From Parasedimentitalea psychrophila (GTDB taxonomy: Bacteria > Pseudomonadota > Alphaproteobacteria > Rhodobacterales > Rhodobacteraceae): a DNA stretch of 64,000 nt. Below, piece by piece: positions 1-8,431 of the stretch (the stretch's first letter is position 1; the number at the start of each line of letters is the position of its first letter). A program made the translations under genes and the position numbers. Location: contig NZ_CP127247.1 in NCBI RefSeq assembly GCF_030285785.1, positions 4,673,501 through 4,737,500 of the forward strand. Direction: 5' to 3'. Under the pieces are notes generated by a model. The model saw nothing but the letters and a program-made list of their open reading frames with translations. It was not told where the DNA came from and did no database searches.

Positions 1-2
1 TC

Positions 3-548
3 TCCAGACAGCCGCAGTTGGTTTCGGTGCAAGAGAAAATGCCGATGAACCTCGAATCGCAGCAGCCCAGTTCCCGGCCCGAATGGGGCGCAGAGGCCGC
101 GGACATTCAATCGGAGCCGGTGGTCGACCCGTTGCCCGAAACCAATGTTCAGCCCGAGCCAGTACCGGACTCTGTACCAGCTTATGTACCGGGCTCTGAA
201 TCGGAGCCGCAGGGCGACTCGGATGCGGGTGCCCCGGCTGAAACATCGCAAGGCGCCAGTGAAACGCAAGACCCCAGTGAAACGCCCGACAACCCCGGTG
301 GCAGCCCAGATTCCCCGGCTGAGGTGATGGCTGAGACTGGCTCCGAAACGGCCGCAGCGACAGGGCGTCCTCGAATCATTGAGATAGACGACACCGCCGA
401 TGACGCACTGAGCGTCAGCCATACAGGGGTTCTTGCGCAATTTGCCGGCATCACCTCGCTGCCCCGGTCTTCACAGGCCGAGGCGCTGATTTGCGCCGAT
501 CAGCTGCGCTCCCTGGCCAGTCCTCAGAACAATCCGACAGCCAATTGA
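3..548 (+). CDS. C-terminal part of a Pro/Glu/Ser-rich protein of unknown function (5' partial)
   Basis: The frame is open from the left edge of the window to a TGA at 546-548, so the visible ~181 residues are probably the end of a longer protein. The first ~110 residues are low complexity, rich in Pro, Glu, Ser and Gly. The last ~60 residues (from about RPRIIEID onward) have normal composition and could form a small folded tail. No signal peptide, membrane segment or known motif is visible. It lies just upstream of tRNA-Pro. I do not recognise the family. A start inside the window (GTG or ATG near 27-45) cannot be excluded. Confidence 0.55.
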   Translation, partial: SRQPQLVSVQEKMPMNLESQQPSSRPEWGAEAADIQSEPVVDPLPETNVQPEPVPDSVPAYVPGSESEPQGDSDAGAPAETSQGASETQDPSETPDNPGGSPDSPAEVMAETGSETAAATGRPRIIEIDDTADDALSVSHTGVLAQFAGITSLPRSSQAEALICADQLRSLASPQNNPTAN

Positions 549-607
549 AAAAAGACTGATTTTGCCTCTTGCCCCTGCCCTCAGATACAGTAAAACGCTC
601 TCAATAA

Positions 608-684
608 CGGGCTATGGCGCAGTCTGGTAGCGCGTCCGTCTGGGGGACGGAAGGTCGCAGGTTCGAGTCCTGCTAGCCCGACCA
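608..684 (+). tRNA. tRNA-Pro (anticodon GGG)
   Basis: This is a 77-nt cloverleaf. The acceptor stem CGGGCTA pairs with TAGCCCG, the TTCGAGTCC T-arm is present and CCA is encoded. The anticodon stem TCCGT/ACGGA encloses the loop CTGGGGG, which gives anticodon GGG. A hairpin with a T-tract follows directly. Confidence 0.97.
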
Positions 685-686
685 TA

Positions 687-724
687 CAAAAACGCCCGGG
701 TGAGTGATCACCCGGGCGTTTTGT
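687..724 (+). terminator. Rho-independent terminator of tRNA-Pro
   Basis: The arms ACGCCCGGGTGA and TCACCCGGGCGT form a stem of about 12 bp with a very short loop, flanked by an A-run and a T-run. It sits 3 nt after the tRNA CCA end and could act in both directions. Confidence 0.85.
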
Positions 725-829
725 ATATCAACAGCCCCCAACCGCATGCGGGATCAATTGCATAGCGCCCAAAAATAGGCCAGCATCACCGGGCGTTCCG
801 TCTTGGAGCTGCATTTAAAGGAACCAGTC

Positions 830-1903
830 ATGACCGGTGTATTGCCCAGCCAAGCCATTGAAAAAATGCTTGAACACGGTGAGATCACCGTCAGTGAACC
901 CACCGTGGACGGGCAAATTCAGCCGGCCAGTCTGGACCTGCGGCTGGGCCATGTTGCTTACCGCGTCCGGGCCTCGTTTCTGGCCGGTGAAGGTCAGAGC
1001 GTGGCCGACCGGCTCCGTGAATTTGAAATGCACCGCATAGATCTGAGCCAAGGGGCAGTGCTGGAAAAAGGCTGCGTCTACGTGGTGCCGCTGATGGAGC
1101 ACCTGTCCCTGCCCGAGCATATCGCCGCAGTGGCAAACGCCAAAAGCTCAACCGGACGTCTGGACCTGCTGACCCGTACCATCACCGATGGCAGCGCCGA
1201 ATTTGACCGGATCAAACCGGGCTACTGCGGGCCGCTCTACGCTGAAATCTGCCCGCGATCGTTTTCCGTGCTGGTGCGACCGGGAATGCGCCTGAACCAA
1301 ATTCGCTTCCGCAGCGGCCAGGCGGTGCTGACGGACGCCCAATTGAGCGCGCTGCACCAACACTCCCCCCTGGTGGACGGCCCGGCGCTCATTCAGGACG
1401 GTCTGGGCTTCTCGGTGGACCTGCAACTGCCCGGCAGCGACCTGGTCGGCTATCGCGCCAAACCCCATACAGGTGTGATCGATCTGGACCGGATCGGCGC
1501 CTATGATCCGCGCGACTATTGGGAAGAGGTCCGCAGCAGCGAGGGACGCATCATTCTGGACCCCGGCGCCTTCTACATCCTGGTCAGCCGCGAAGCCGTC
1601 CACATCCCGCCTGAATACGCCGCTGAAATGGCGCCTTATCTGGCCATGGTCGGCGAATTCCGGGTCCATTACGCCGGCTTCTTTGATCCCGGCTTCGGCC
1701 ATGACGCGGCGGGCGGCGCGGGCTCCCGCGGGGTTCTCGAAGTGCGCTGCCACGAGGCGCCCTTTGTGCTGGAACATGGCCAGATCGTCGGCCGCCTGGT
1801 CTATGAAAAAATGGCGCAGGTGCCAGAGCAACTCTATGGCTCCGGCATCGCCTCCAATTATCAGGGCCAGGGGCTCAAGCTGTCAAAACATTTCAAATCC
1901 TGA
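830..1903 (+). CDS. dcd: 2'-deoxycytidine 5'-triphosphate deaminase, double-length form
   Basis: The 357-aa protein should deaminate dCTP to dUTP in the cytosol, feeding dUMP/dTMP synthesis. The N-terminal half has the Dcd signatures: an IQPASLDLRLG strand near residue 30, KSSTGR at 105-110, and a PGYCGPLYAE segment holding the likely catalytic Glu. The C-terminal half repeats the fold, with DPGFG followed by LEVR. The protein is thus about twice the usual ~190-aa Dcd and matches the long alphaproteobacterial type. I chose ATG 830 because of the AAAGGAAC ribosome site just upstream; an earlier TTG at 803 lacks one. A shared bidirectional terminator separates it from convergent sodB. Confidence 0.93.
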   Translation: MTGVLPSQAIEKMLEHGEITVSEPTVDGQIQPASLDLRLGHVAYRVRASFLAGEGQSVADRLREFEMHRIDLSQGAVLEKGCVYVVPLMEHLSLPEHIAAVANAKSSTGRLDLLTRTITDGSAEFDRIKPGYCGPLYAEICPRSFSVLVRPGMRLNQIRFRSGQAVLTDAQLSALHQHSPLVDGPALIQDGLGFSVDLQLPGSDLVGYRAKPHTGVIDLDRIGAYDPRDYWEEVRSSEGRIILDPGAFYILVSREAVHIPPEYAAEMAPYLAMVGEFRVHYAGFFDPGFGHDAAGGAGSRGVLEVRCHEAPFVLEHGQIVGRLVYEKMAQVPEQLYGSGIASNYQGQGLKLSKHFKS

Positions 1904-1950
1904 CTCCAGCTCAGATCTGCCACTCCGCCTGCGCCGCCCTGTTGCCATTC

Positions 1951-1980
1951 TTCTTGTCAAAAATACCTCCGCCGGAGGCC
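1951..1980 (-). repeat. Terminator-like dispersed repeat, copy A1
   Basis: Read on the minus strand this is CCTCCGGCGGAGGTATTTTT followed by GACAAGAAGAA. Near-identical copies lie at 10430-10462 and 37591-37621. All three lie downstream of a stop codon in the same orientation as the preceding gene, here sodB. Confidence 0.7.
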
Positions 1981-1988
1981 CAAAAACA

Positions 1989-2018
1989 AAAACGCCCGGC
2001 ACTTTGGCCGGGCGTTTT
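1989..2018. terminator. Bidirectional terminator between dcd and sodB
   Basis: The arms CGCCCGGC and GCCGGGCG are flanked by AAAAA on the left and TTTT on the right. The structure can therefore end transcription from dcd (plus) and sodB (minus). Confidence 0.85.
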
Positions 2019-2048
2019 CAAATCAATACCATCCAGGCAGTCCAGGGA

Positions 2049-2651
2049 TTATCCCAGACGGGACGCAACATTTTCCCAGTCAACCAGAGTGTCGAGGAAG
2101 TTCGACAGATAGGCAGGCCGTTTGTTGCGGAAATCGATGTAGTAGGAATGCTCCCAGACATCACAGCCCAACAGCGCGGTCTGACCAAAGCACAGCGGGT
2201 TGACGCCGTTTTCGGTCTTGGTCACTGCCAGCGATCCGTCTGCATTCTTAACCAGCCAAGCCCAGCCTGCGCCAAACTGACCAGCGCCAGCAGCCGAGAA
2301 CTGTGATTTGAAATCGTCAACCGAGCCAAAATTCTCAACCAGAGCCTTCTCCAGCTCTGACGGCATCACGTCACCCTTTGGACCCATCATGGTCCAGAAT
2401 TCATTGTGGTTCCACAGTTGTGAGATATTGTTGAAGATACCGTTTTGGGCAACGCTGGATGCGTCATAGGTGCCCACGATGATCTCTTCGAGAGATTTGC
2501 CGGCCCAGTCGGTCCCCTCGATCAGTTTGTTGCCATTGGTGACATAGGCATTGTGGTGCAGATCATGGTGATACTCCATGGTTTCAGCCGACATGCCTTT
2601 GGCAGCCAGCGCATCATGAGCATAGGGAAGATCGGGAAGTTCAAAAGCCAT
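2049..2651 (-). CDS. sodB: Superoxide dismutase, Fe type
   Basis: The 200-aa cytosolic enzyme dismutates superoxide to peroxide and oxygen. The metal ligands are clear: His28 in YHHDLHH, His82 in WNHNEFW, and Asp164 and His168 in DVWEHSYYIDF. Gln78 precedes the WNH motif, as in iron enzymes; manganese enzymes carry the equivalent Gln elsewhere. The length is typical and the Met start fits the family (MAFELP). The gene stands alone and converges on dcd. Confidence 0.97.
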   Translation of the reverse strand: MAFELPDLPYAHDALAAKGMSAETMEYHHDLHHNAYVTNGNKLIEGTDWAGKSLEEIIVGTYDASSVAQNGIFNNISQLWNHNEFWTMMGPKGDVMPSELEKALVENFGSVDDFKSQFSAAGAGQFGAGWAWLVKNADGSLAVTKTENGVNPLCFGQTALLGCDVWEHSYYIDFRNKRPAYLSNFLDTLVDWENVASRLG

Positions 2652-2981
2652 GGTGGCACCCTTCTAGAATTGTTGTGTTCTAAAAATATCTTATGTGCCA
2701 ATGTGCGGTACAGATCAAGCCAAAGCCGACAGGCTGCGCGGCTTCAGCCCCCCCGACCCCGAGCGCTTCAGATCCACTGCGAGATCCACTGGCAAATATT
2801 CGGTCAGATCTTGTGACAGGTTCCCGAGGCAAGACTGTCATTATCATAGGCCAACAGAGAATCACTGACATGGGCTTTGCCAGAATCCATTCCACCTATG
2901 GGTGATGGATGATGTAATTGAATTTTCATCAATACACCCCACACCGCGCCGAAACCGGGCGGTGTGGGGTGTCAAAATCGG
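2652..2981. other. Intergenic region, sodB promoter side and sox operon end
   Basis: About 330 bp lie between the sodB start and the soxG stop. I see a terminator for the sox operon at 2934-2972 and otherwise only presumptive sodB promoter sequence. No convincing gene or RNA was recognised. Confidence 0.6.
2934..2972 (-). terminator. Terminator of the soxBDAG operon
   Basis: The 14-nt arms ACACCCCACACCGC and GCGGTGTGGGGTGT form a long stem 10 nt after the soxG stop codon. No strong T-run is seen on the minus strand, but the stem is very stable. Confidence 0.75.
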
Positions 2982-3548
2982 TTAGTAAACACCGACTTTT
3001 GAGTGAGGATGCGCGGCGTTGCTCAACAGTTTGAACACATAATCCCCCACAGAGCGGAAGCACACGATAGTGAACACGCCGCCCTCATCCAGCCAGAATG
3101 CAGCGGCGACCTGGGCCATCCGGGTGCGACGGAACTGACCCGCCACAAAAGCCTCGGCTGACAGATCCACCGGGCAAACCTTAGCCAGTGTCTCCCGCGC
3201 GCCCTCACCGGACAGGCGGAACACGGCGCGAGCGTCAGAGACGTTGACCGCCAGAGCATGTTCGCCCGTCAACGCCTCGGTCAGCGCCGCCAGTTTCCCT
3301 TCCACTTCGGTGTAGGGCACCATCAGCAGCAGTTCATCCGGCGACATCCAGGCCGCACCGCCCTCATCGGACAGGGCAACCCTGTTGGCAGCAGGGACAT
3401 CAACGCCGGTGACGGCCTTGATCGCAGCGCCCAGTGTTTTAGAGCCCAGATCTCCGCGGAGGGTAATCATCCCCGCCAGGCCAGCTTCTTCAACAGTGGC
3501 GATACCGCTGAACGCAGCGCCGTTCAGTGCGCTTACAGGATCAGACAT
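2982..3548 (-). CDS. soxG: Sarcosine oxidase gamma subunit
   Basis: The 188-aa protein is the fourth gene of the sox operon and completes heterotetrameric sarcosine oxidase. That enzyme converts sarcosine, oxygen and tetrahydrofolate to glycine, peroxide and 5,10-methylene-THF. The sequence shows the gamma-subunit pattern (TLRGDLGSK, WMSPDELLLMVP, a C-terminal GDYVFKLL). I chose ATG 3548 (MSDPVSALNG) because it overlaps the soxA stop by 8 nt, which suggests translational coupling; an upstream extension has no family support. Confidence 0.92.
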   Translation of the reverse strand: MSDPVSALNGAAFSGIATVEEAGLAGMITLRGDLGSKTLGAAIKAVTGVDVPAANRVALSDEGGAAWMSPDELLLMVPYTEVEGKLAALTEALTGEHALAVNVSDARAVFRLSGEGARETLAKVCPVDLSAEAFVAGQFRRTRMAQVAAAFWLDEGGVFTIVCFRSVGDYVFKLLSNAAHPHSKVGVY

Positions 3549-6500
3549 TCTGCTTCTCCCCTTCCTTGTCATAAAACACCTGATCAACGATCTTGGCTTT
3601 GTAGATCTTACCATCGGTGCCCGGGAACTCGATCACCTCGTCCATGCGCTTGCGGCCGTTGTGCACCAGCCCCATGGCGATGCCCTTGTTCATGGTCGGC
3701 GAGTGATAGGTCGAGGTCACCCGGCCAATCACATTGCGCTGGCCATTGGCATTGACACCATTGCCGGTGGCATAGGCGCCATCCGGCAGCACCGATCCGT
3801 CGACGGTCTCGAGACCCACCAGCTGCCAGCGATCCGGGTCCGCCATATGCGAGCGCAGCTGCGCCCGTTTGCCAAGGAAATCGTCCTTTTTCTTGGAGAT
3901 CGCCCAGCTCAGCCCCAGATCCTGTGGGATCACGGTGCCGTCGGATTCATCTCCGATCATGATAAAGCCCTTCTCGGCCCGCAGGATGTGCAGACATTCG
4001 GTGCCATAAGGCATCACCCCGAACTCTTTGCCCGCCTCCATCAGCGCCGTCCAGAACGCCTGACCCTGGCTGGCAGGAACGGCGATCTCATAGGAGAGTT
4101 CACCCGAGAACGAGATCCGGTAGGCGCGGCAGTCAAAGCCACCGATCTGACCATCCCGCCATTCCATGAACGGCAGCGCCTCTTTACTGACATCCATGCC
4201 GCCCAGTTTCTCCAGCACCTTGCGGGCATTGGGACCAACCACGGCGACCTGCGCCAGCTGCTCGGTGATATTGGCGACATAGACATTCCAGTCCCACCAT
4301 TCGGTCTGCAGCCATTCTTCCATGTGGCCATGGATACGTTCGGCACCGCCAGTGGTGGTGTGACACAGCCAGGTGTCTTCATCGATGCGGGCAACAACGC
4401 CGTCGTCGATCAGGAAACCGTTTTCCGAACACATCAACCCATAGCGGCATTTGCCGATCTTCAGGTTGGACATCATGTTGGTATACATCATGTCCATGAA
4501 GCGACCAGCATCAGCGCCTTTGACGATCAATTTGCCCAGGGTTGAGGCATCCAGCAGCCCGAGGTTCTCGCGGGTGTTGGTCACCTCACGCGCCACCGCC
4601 TGCTCAACAGTTTCGTTGGATCCAACAAAGGCATAGGCCCGGCGCCACTGCCCCACCGGCTCCCAATCAGCGCCACTGGCCTGATGCCAGTCGTGCATCG
4701 GGGTTTTGCGGATCGGCTGGAAAATCTCGCCGCGTGCCTCGCCACCAATCGCACCCATTGAAATCGGCGTGTACGGTGGCCGGAACGTGGTGGTTCCGAC
4801 TTGTGGAATTTTCGCGCCTAACGTATCAGCAAGCACTGCCAAGCCGTTGATGTTGGAAAGTTTCCCCTGATCAGTTGCCATGCCCAGCGTGGTATAACGC
4901 TTGGTATGCTCGACGCTTTCATAGCCTTCACGCGCCGCCAGCTGCACATCGGAAACCTTGACGTCGTTTTGATAGTCCAGCCAGGTTTTCATCCGCAGTT
5001 TGATGTCTGCCTTGGCGGGCATCAGCCAGACCGGCAGCATCGGGGCTTCCTCGCTCTGCGAGGCAACCGGAGCGGACGCATCCCCGGCGGCAAACCCTGC
5101 CGCCGCAGCCGCGGCAGATCCCGCAGCCGTAGCATCCACCAGTACGCCGCTTAGATCCATCGCGCCATTGGCAGAGCCCGCCGCGATCACAAAACCAGCA
5201 CCATCGTCGCCCAGTGGCGGCCGGGTGGCATCGGGGCGGAAATGCGCCTGGGCGTCATCCCAGATCAGTTTGCCGCCACAATGGGACCACAGGTGCACAA
5301 CCGGAGACCAGCCGCCGGACATCGCCACCGCATCTGCTGCGATGTCTTCCTGGGCACCGCCTTCGCCGTCCTGGGCGCAGATCGAAACCTTGGTGACCCG
5401 CTTGCCGCCGGTGACCTTGGCGATGGCGCGACCGGGCTCGACCCGAATACCCAACTGGCGAGCCTCTTCCATCAGAGAGCCGCCACCAGCGGGTCGTGCA
5501 TCCAGAATACGGACCACCTCGACTCCGGCCTTATGCAGGGTAATGGCGGTGCGATAGGCATCGTCATTGTTGGTGACAACCACCACCCGCTGACCCGGAG
5601 TTACCCCCCAGTTCACCACATAGTCGCGCATGGCACCGGCCAGCATAACACCCGGAACGTCGTTGCCCGCAAAGGACAGCGGCCGCTCGATTGCACCGGT
5701 AGCGGTGACAATCTGGCTGGCCCGGATGCGCCACAGACGATGGCGCGGGCCTGGCTCTCCGGGGGTGTGATCAGTCAGACGCTCATAACCCAGAGCATAG
5801 CCATGGTCATAGACACCTGCCCCCATGCAGCGGGTGCGCAGGGTGACATTGTCCATCGCGGTCAGTTCAGCCAGGGTCTGCTCGATCCAGGCCTCGGGGT
5901 CGGTTCCGTCAATGGTGCCGCCATCCACCGGCGCCCGTCCGCCCCAATGGGCGGTCTGCTCCATCAGCAGCACCTTGGCACCGCTGAGCGCTGCTGCTTT
6001 GGCCGCCTGCAGGCCTGCAATGCCGCCGCCGACCACCAGAACATCCGCGAAGAAGTAGAAATGTTCGTAGTGATCAGCGTCAATCAGGTCTTTGTCTGGC
6101 GCTTTGCCCAGACCGGCAGACTTGCGGATAATCGGCTCGTAGACATGCTTCCAGAACGAGCGAGGATACATGAACATCTTGTAATAGAACCCGGCCGGCA
6201 GGAACCGAGACAGATGCGTATTGATGGCACCCACGTCGAAGTCCAGGCTGGGCCAGTGGTTCTGCGACTGCGCCGACAGACCGGCGAACAGTTCAGTCGT
6301 GGTGACCCGCTGGTTTGGCTCAAACCGGTCGCCATTGCCCAGGCCCACCAGGGCGTTGGGTTCTTCGGCGCCGGAGGCAACCACGCCGCGGGGGCGGTGA
6401 TATTTGAAGGAGCGGCCCATCATCATCTGATCATTGGCCAGCAGGGCCGAGGCCAGGGTATCGCCGGCGTAGCCGCTCATACGGGAGCCGTTAAAGGTGA

Positions 6501-6558
6501 ATTCGATGGGTTGGGAGCGGTCGATCAACCGGCCCTGTTTGGCAAGACGCGTGCTCAT
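3541..6558 (-). CDS. soxA: Sarcosine oxidase alpha subunit
   Basis: The 1005-aa multidomain subunit begins with an Fer2-like domain that lacks cysteines (residues ~18-105). An FAD/NAD-binding domain with GGGIAG at 177-182 follows, then a middle SoxA domain, and in the C-terminal ~400 residues an aminomethyltransferase-type (GCV_T) folate-binding domain. The folate domain channels formaldehyde equivalents to THF. Length and domain order match heterotetrameric sarcosine oxidases. The gene follows soxD by 64 nt and overlaps soxG. The operon suits growth on glycine betaine, choline or creatine breakdown products. Confidence 0.97.
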   Translation of the reverse strand: MSTRLAKQGRLIDRSQPIEFTFNGSRMSGYAGDTLASALLANDQMMMGRSFKYHRPRGVVASGAEEPNALVGLGNGDRFEPNQRVTTTELFAGLSAQSQNHWPSLDFDVGAINTHLSRFLPAGFYYKMFMYPRSFWKHVYEPIIRKSAGLGKAPDKDLIDADHYEHFYFFADVLVVGGGIAGLQAAKAAALSGAKVLLMEQTAHWGGRAPVDGGTIDGTDPEAWIEQTLAELTAMDNVTLRTRCMGAGVYDHGYALGYERLTDHTPGEPGPRHRLWRIRASQIVTATGAIERPLSFAGNDVPGVMLAGAMRDYVVNWGVTPGQRVVVVTNNDDAYRTAITLHKAGVEVVRILDARPAGGGSLMEEARQLGIRVEPGRAIAKVTGGKRVTKVSICAQDGEGGAQEDIAADAVAMSGGWSPVVHLWSHCGGKLIWDDAQAHFRPDATRPPLGDDGAGFVIAAGSANGAMDLSGVLVDATAAGSAAAAAAGFAAGDASAPVASQSEEAPMLPVWLMPAKADIKLRMKTWLDYQNDVKVSDVQLAAREGYESVEHTKRYTTLGMATDQGKLSNINGLAVLADTLGAKIPQVGTTTFRPPYTPISMGAIGGEARGEIFQPIRKTPMHDWHQASGADWEPVGQWRRAYAFVGSNETVEQAVAREVTNTRENLGLLDASTLGKLIVKGADAGRFMDMMYTNMMSNLKIGKCRYGLMCSENGFLIDDGVVARIDEDTWLCHTTTGGAERIHGHMEEWLQTEWWDWNVYVANITEQLAQVAVVGPNARKVLEKLGGMDVSKEALPFMEWRDGQIGGFDCRAYRISFSGELSYEIAVPASQGQAFWTALMEAGKEFGVMPYGTECLHILRAEKGFIMIGDESDGTVIPQDLGLSWAISKKKDDFLGKRAQLRSHMADPDRWQLVGLETVDGSVLPDGAYATGNGVNANGQRNVIGRVTSTYHSPTMNKGIAMGLVHNGRKRMDEVIEFPGTDGKIYKAKIVDQVFYDKEGEKQNV

Positions 6559-6622
6559 GTGGCGGACCTTTCGCGCAGAGGGGCGGTCGGGATTTGAGTA
6601 TTTTCAGCAAAAAGAAGGCTCA

Positions 6623-6949
6623 TTAGAGGTCTCTCCAGCGCCAACCGGGGCGTTTGGCGCTGACCGCATCGCGGATGGCCTGTGGCGGTTCCAGTGTTTG
6701 CGCCGAATAGGTGCCAAACACCTCGAGCGTTGTGGTGCAGCGGGCGGCGTGGAACCACTTGCCGCAGCCATTGATGTGACGCCAGCGTTCAAAATGCACC
6801 CCGCGCGGGTTTTCGCGCATGAACAGGTAGTCGTGGAACTCAGCGTCGGAGGAGCCGGGACCAAAGCGGGTCAGATGTGCTTCGCCGCCGGCGTGCAATT
6901 CACTTTCTTCGGCTTTGACGCCGCAATATGGGCATTCAAGGATCAGCAT
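6623..6949 (-). CDS. soxD: Sarcosine oxidase delta subunit (zinc protein)
   Basis: The 108-aa small subunit carries the expected Zn ligands: Cys6 and Cys9 in CPYC, then His58 and Cys62. It lies between soxB (51 nt upstream) and soxA (64 nt downstream), the usual order. It is structural in the tetramer and has no enzymatic role of its own. Confidence 0.95.
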   Translation of the reverse strand: MLILECPYCGVKAEESELHAGGEAHLTRFGPGSSDAEFHDYLFMRENPRGVHFERWRHINGCGKWFHAARCTTTLEVFGTYSAQTLEPPQAIRDAVSAKRPGWRWRDL

Positions 6950-7000
6950 GTCATTGTCCTTTGAGCGGCAGGGCAGCCTGCACGGAAGTATTACAGGTCA

Positions 7001-8245
7001 TCAGTGCGCCACCCCGGCGGCGACGCTTTCGTCGATGAACTGGCCTTCTTTGAAACGGTCGATGGTGAAGGCCTCGGTCAGGGATGAGTGGCCGGTGGCC
7101 ATCAGCTCGGCCATGCCCCAGCCGGATCCGGGGATCGATTTGAAGCCGCCGGTGCCCCAACCGCAGTTGACAAAGACATTGCCCACCGGGGTTTTGGAGA
7201 TGATTGGCGAGCGGTCGCCTGTGACATCGACAATGCCGCCCCACTGGCGCAGCATCTTAAGGCGGCTGACCATTGGGAAGGTCTCAACCAGAGCGCGCAC
7301 GGTCTCTTCGATGTGATGGAACGAGCCGCGCTGGGTGTAGTTGTTGAAACCGTCGGTGCCGCCGCCGATGACCATTTCACCCTTGTCGGACTGGCTCATG
7401 TAGCCGTGCACAGTATTGGCCATCACCACCACATCCATGCAGGGCTTGATCGGCTCAGACACCAGCGCCTGCAGCGCCACGCTCTCCATTGGCAGCCGGA
7501 AGCCGGCCATCTCAGACAGCACCGAGGCATTGCCCGCCACCAGCATACCCAGTTTGTCGCAGTCAATCGGGCCTTTGGAGGTATCGACACCGGCCACCCG
7601 GCCGCCTTCGACCCGTACGCCGGTGACTTCGCATTGCTGGATGATATCCATGCCCATGTCAGAGCAGGCGCGGGCATAGCCCCAGGCCACCGCATCGTGA
7701 CGGGCGGTGCCGCCGCGTTCCTGCCACAGGGCGCCCAGCACCGGATAGCGCGGCCCGTCCAGATTGATGATCGGCACGATTTCCTTGACCCGCTGCGGCG
7801 AGACAAATTCGGTTTTGACGCCCTGCAGGGCATTGGCATGGGCGGTGCGCTGGTAGCCGCGGATTTCATGCTGGGTCTGCGCCAGCATCAACACGCCACG
7901 GGGGCTGAACATGACGTTATAGTTCAGATCCTGGCTCAGGTTTTCGTATAATCCCCGCGCCTTTTCGTAGATCGCCGCCGAGGGGTCCTGCAGGTAGTTG
8001 GAGCGGATGATGGTGGTATTGCGGCCGGTGTTGCCGCCGCCCAGCCAGCCCTTTTCAATCACTGCGACATTGGTGATGCCGTAGTTCTTGCCAAGATAGT
8101 AAGCGGTGGCCAATCCATGGCCGCCAGCGCCTACAATGATGACGTCATAGTGACGTTTGGGGGTGGGCGAGCGCCAGGCGCGCTCCCATCCGGAGTGGTA
8201 GCGCAGGGCCTCGCGCGCGACAGCAAATACCGAGTAGCGTTTCAT
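7001..8245 (-). CDS. soxB: Sarcosine oxidase beta subunit
   Basis: The 414-aa FAD-dependent amine oxidase subunit performs sarcosine oxidation. It has the dinucleotide-binding motif IVGAGGHGLATAYYLG at ~38-52 and a GGNTGRNTT segment. GGTARHDAVAWGY places His183 at the position of the histidine that covalently holds FMN in this family. It is the first gene of the operon, and its promoter should lie in 8246-8431, divergent from ccmI. Confidence 0.97.
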   Translation of the reverse strand: MKRYSVFAVAREALRYHSGWERAWRSPTPKRHYDVIIVGAGGHGLATAYYLGKNYGITNVAVIEKGWLGGGNTGRNTTIIRSNYLQDPSAAIYEKARGLYENLSQDLNYNVMFSPRGVLMLAQTQHEIRGYQRTAHANALQGVKTEFVSPQRVKEIVPIINLDGPRYPVLGALWQERGGTARHDAVAWGYARACSDMGMDIIQQCEVTGVRVEGGRVAGVDTSKGPIDCDKLGMLVAGNASVLSEMAGFRLPMESVALQALVSEPIKPCMDVVVMANTVHGYMSQSDKGEMVIGGGTDGFNNYTQRGSFHHIEETVRALVETFPMVSRLKMLRQWGGIVDVTGDRSPIISKTPVGNVFVNCGWGTGGFKSIPGSGWGMAELMATGHSSLTEAFTIDRFKEGQFIDESVAAGVAH

Positions 8246-8431
8246 GGCGAATCCAATTGGGTCGAGATATCAAAAGGTATGCCTCAGCCGCAGCTGGAGA
8301 CCGCGCCGTTAATCGTCGTAATTGCGTGGGATTGCGACATCACTGTGGCGTGAGACCGCAGGCGGTATGGCAAGTTTACTCTTTTTTCCCCAGTCCTGGC
8401 CCTATAGACGAGGGCAAAATAGGGAAACGCT

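Noticed and set aside
5242-6597. Long plus-strand open frame opposite soxA
   Set aside because: It is a GC-rich antisense shadow of a clear sarcosine oxidase gene, without ribosome site or family similarity.
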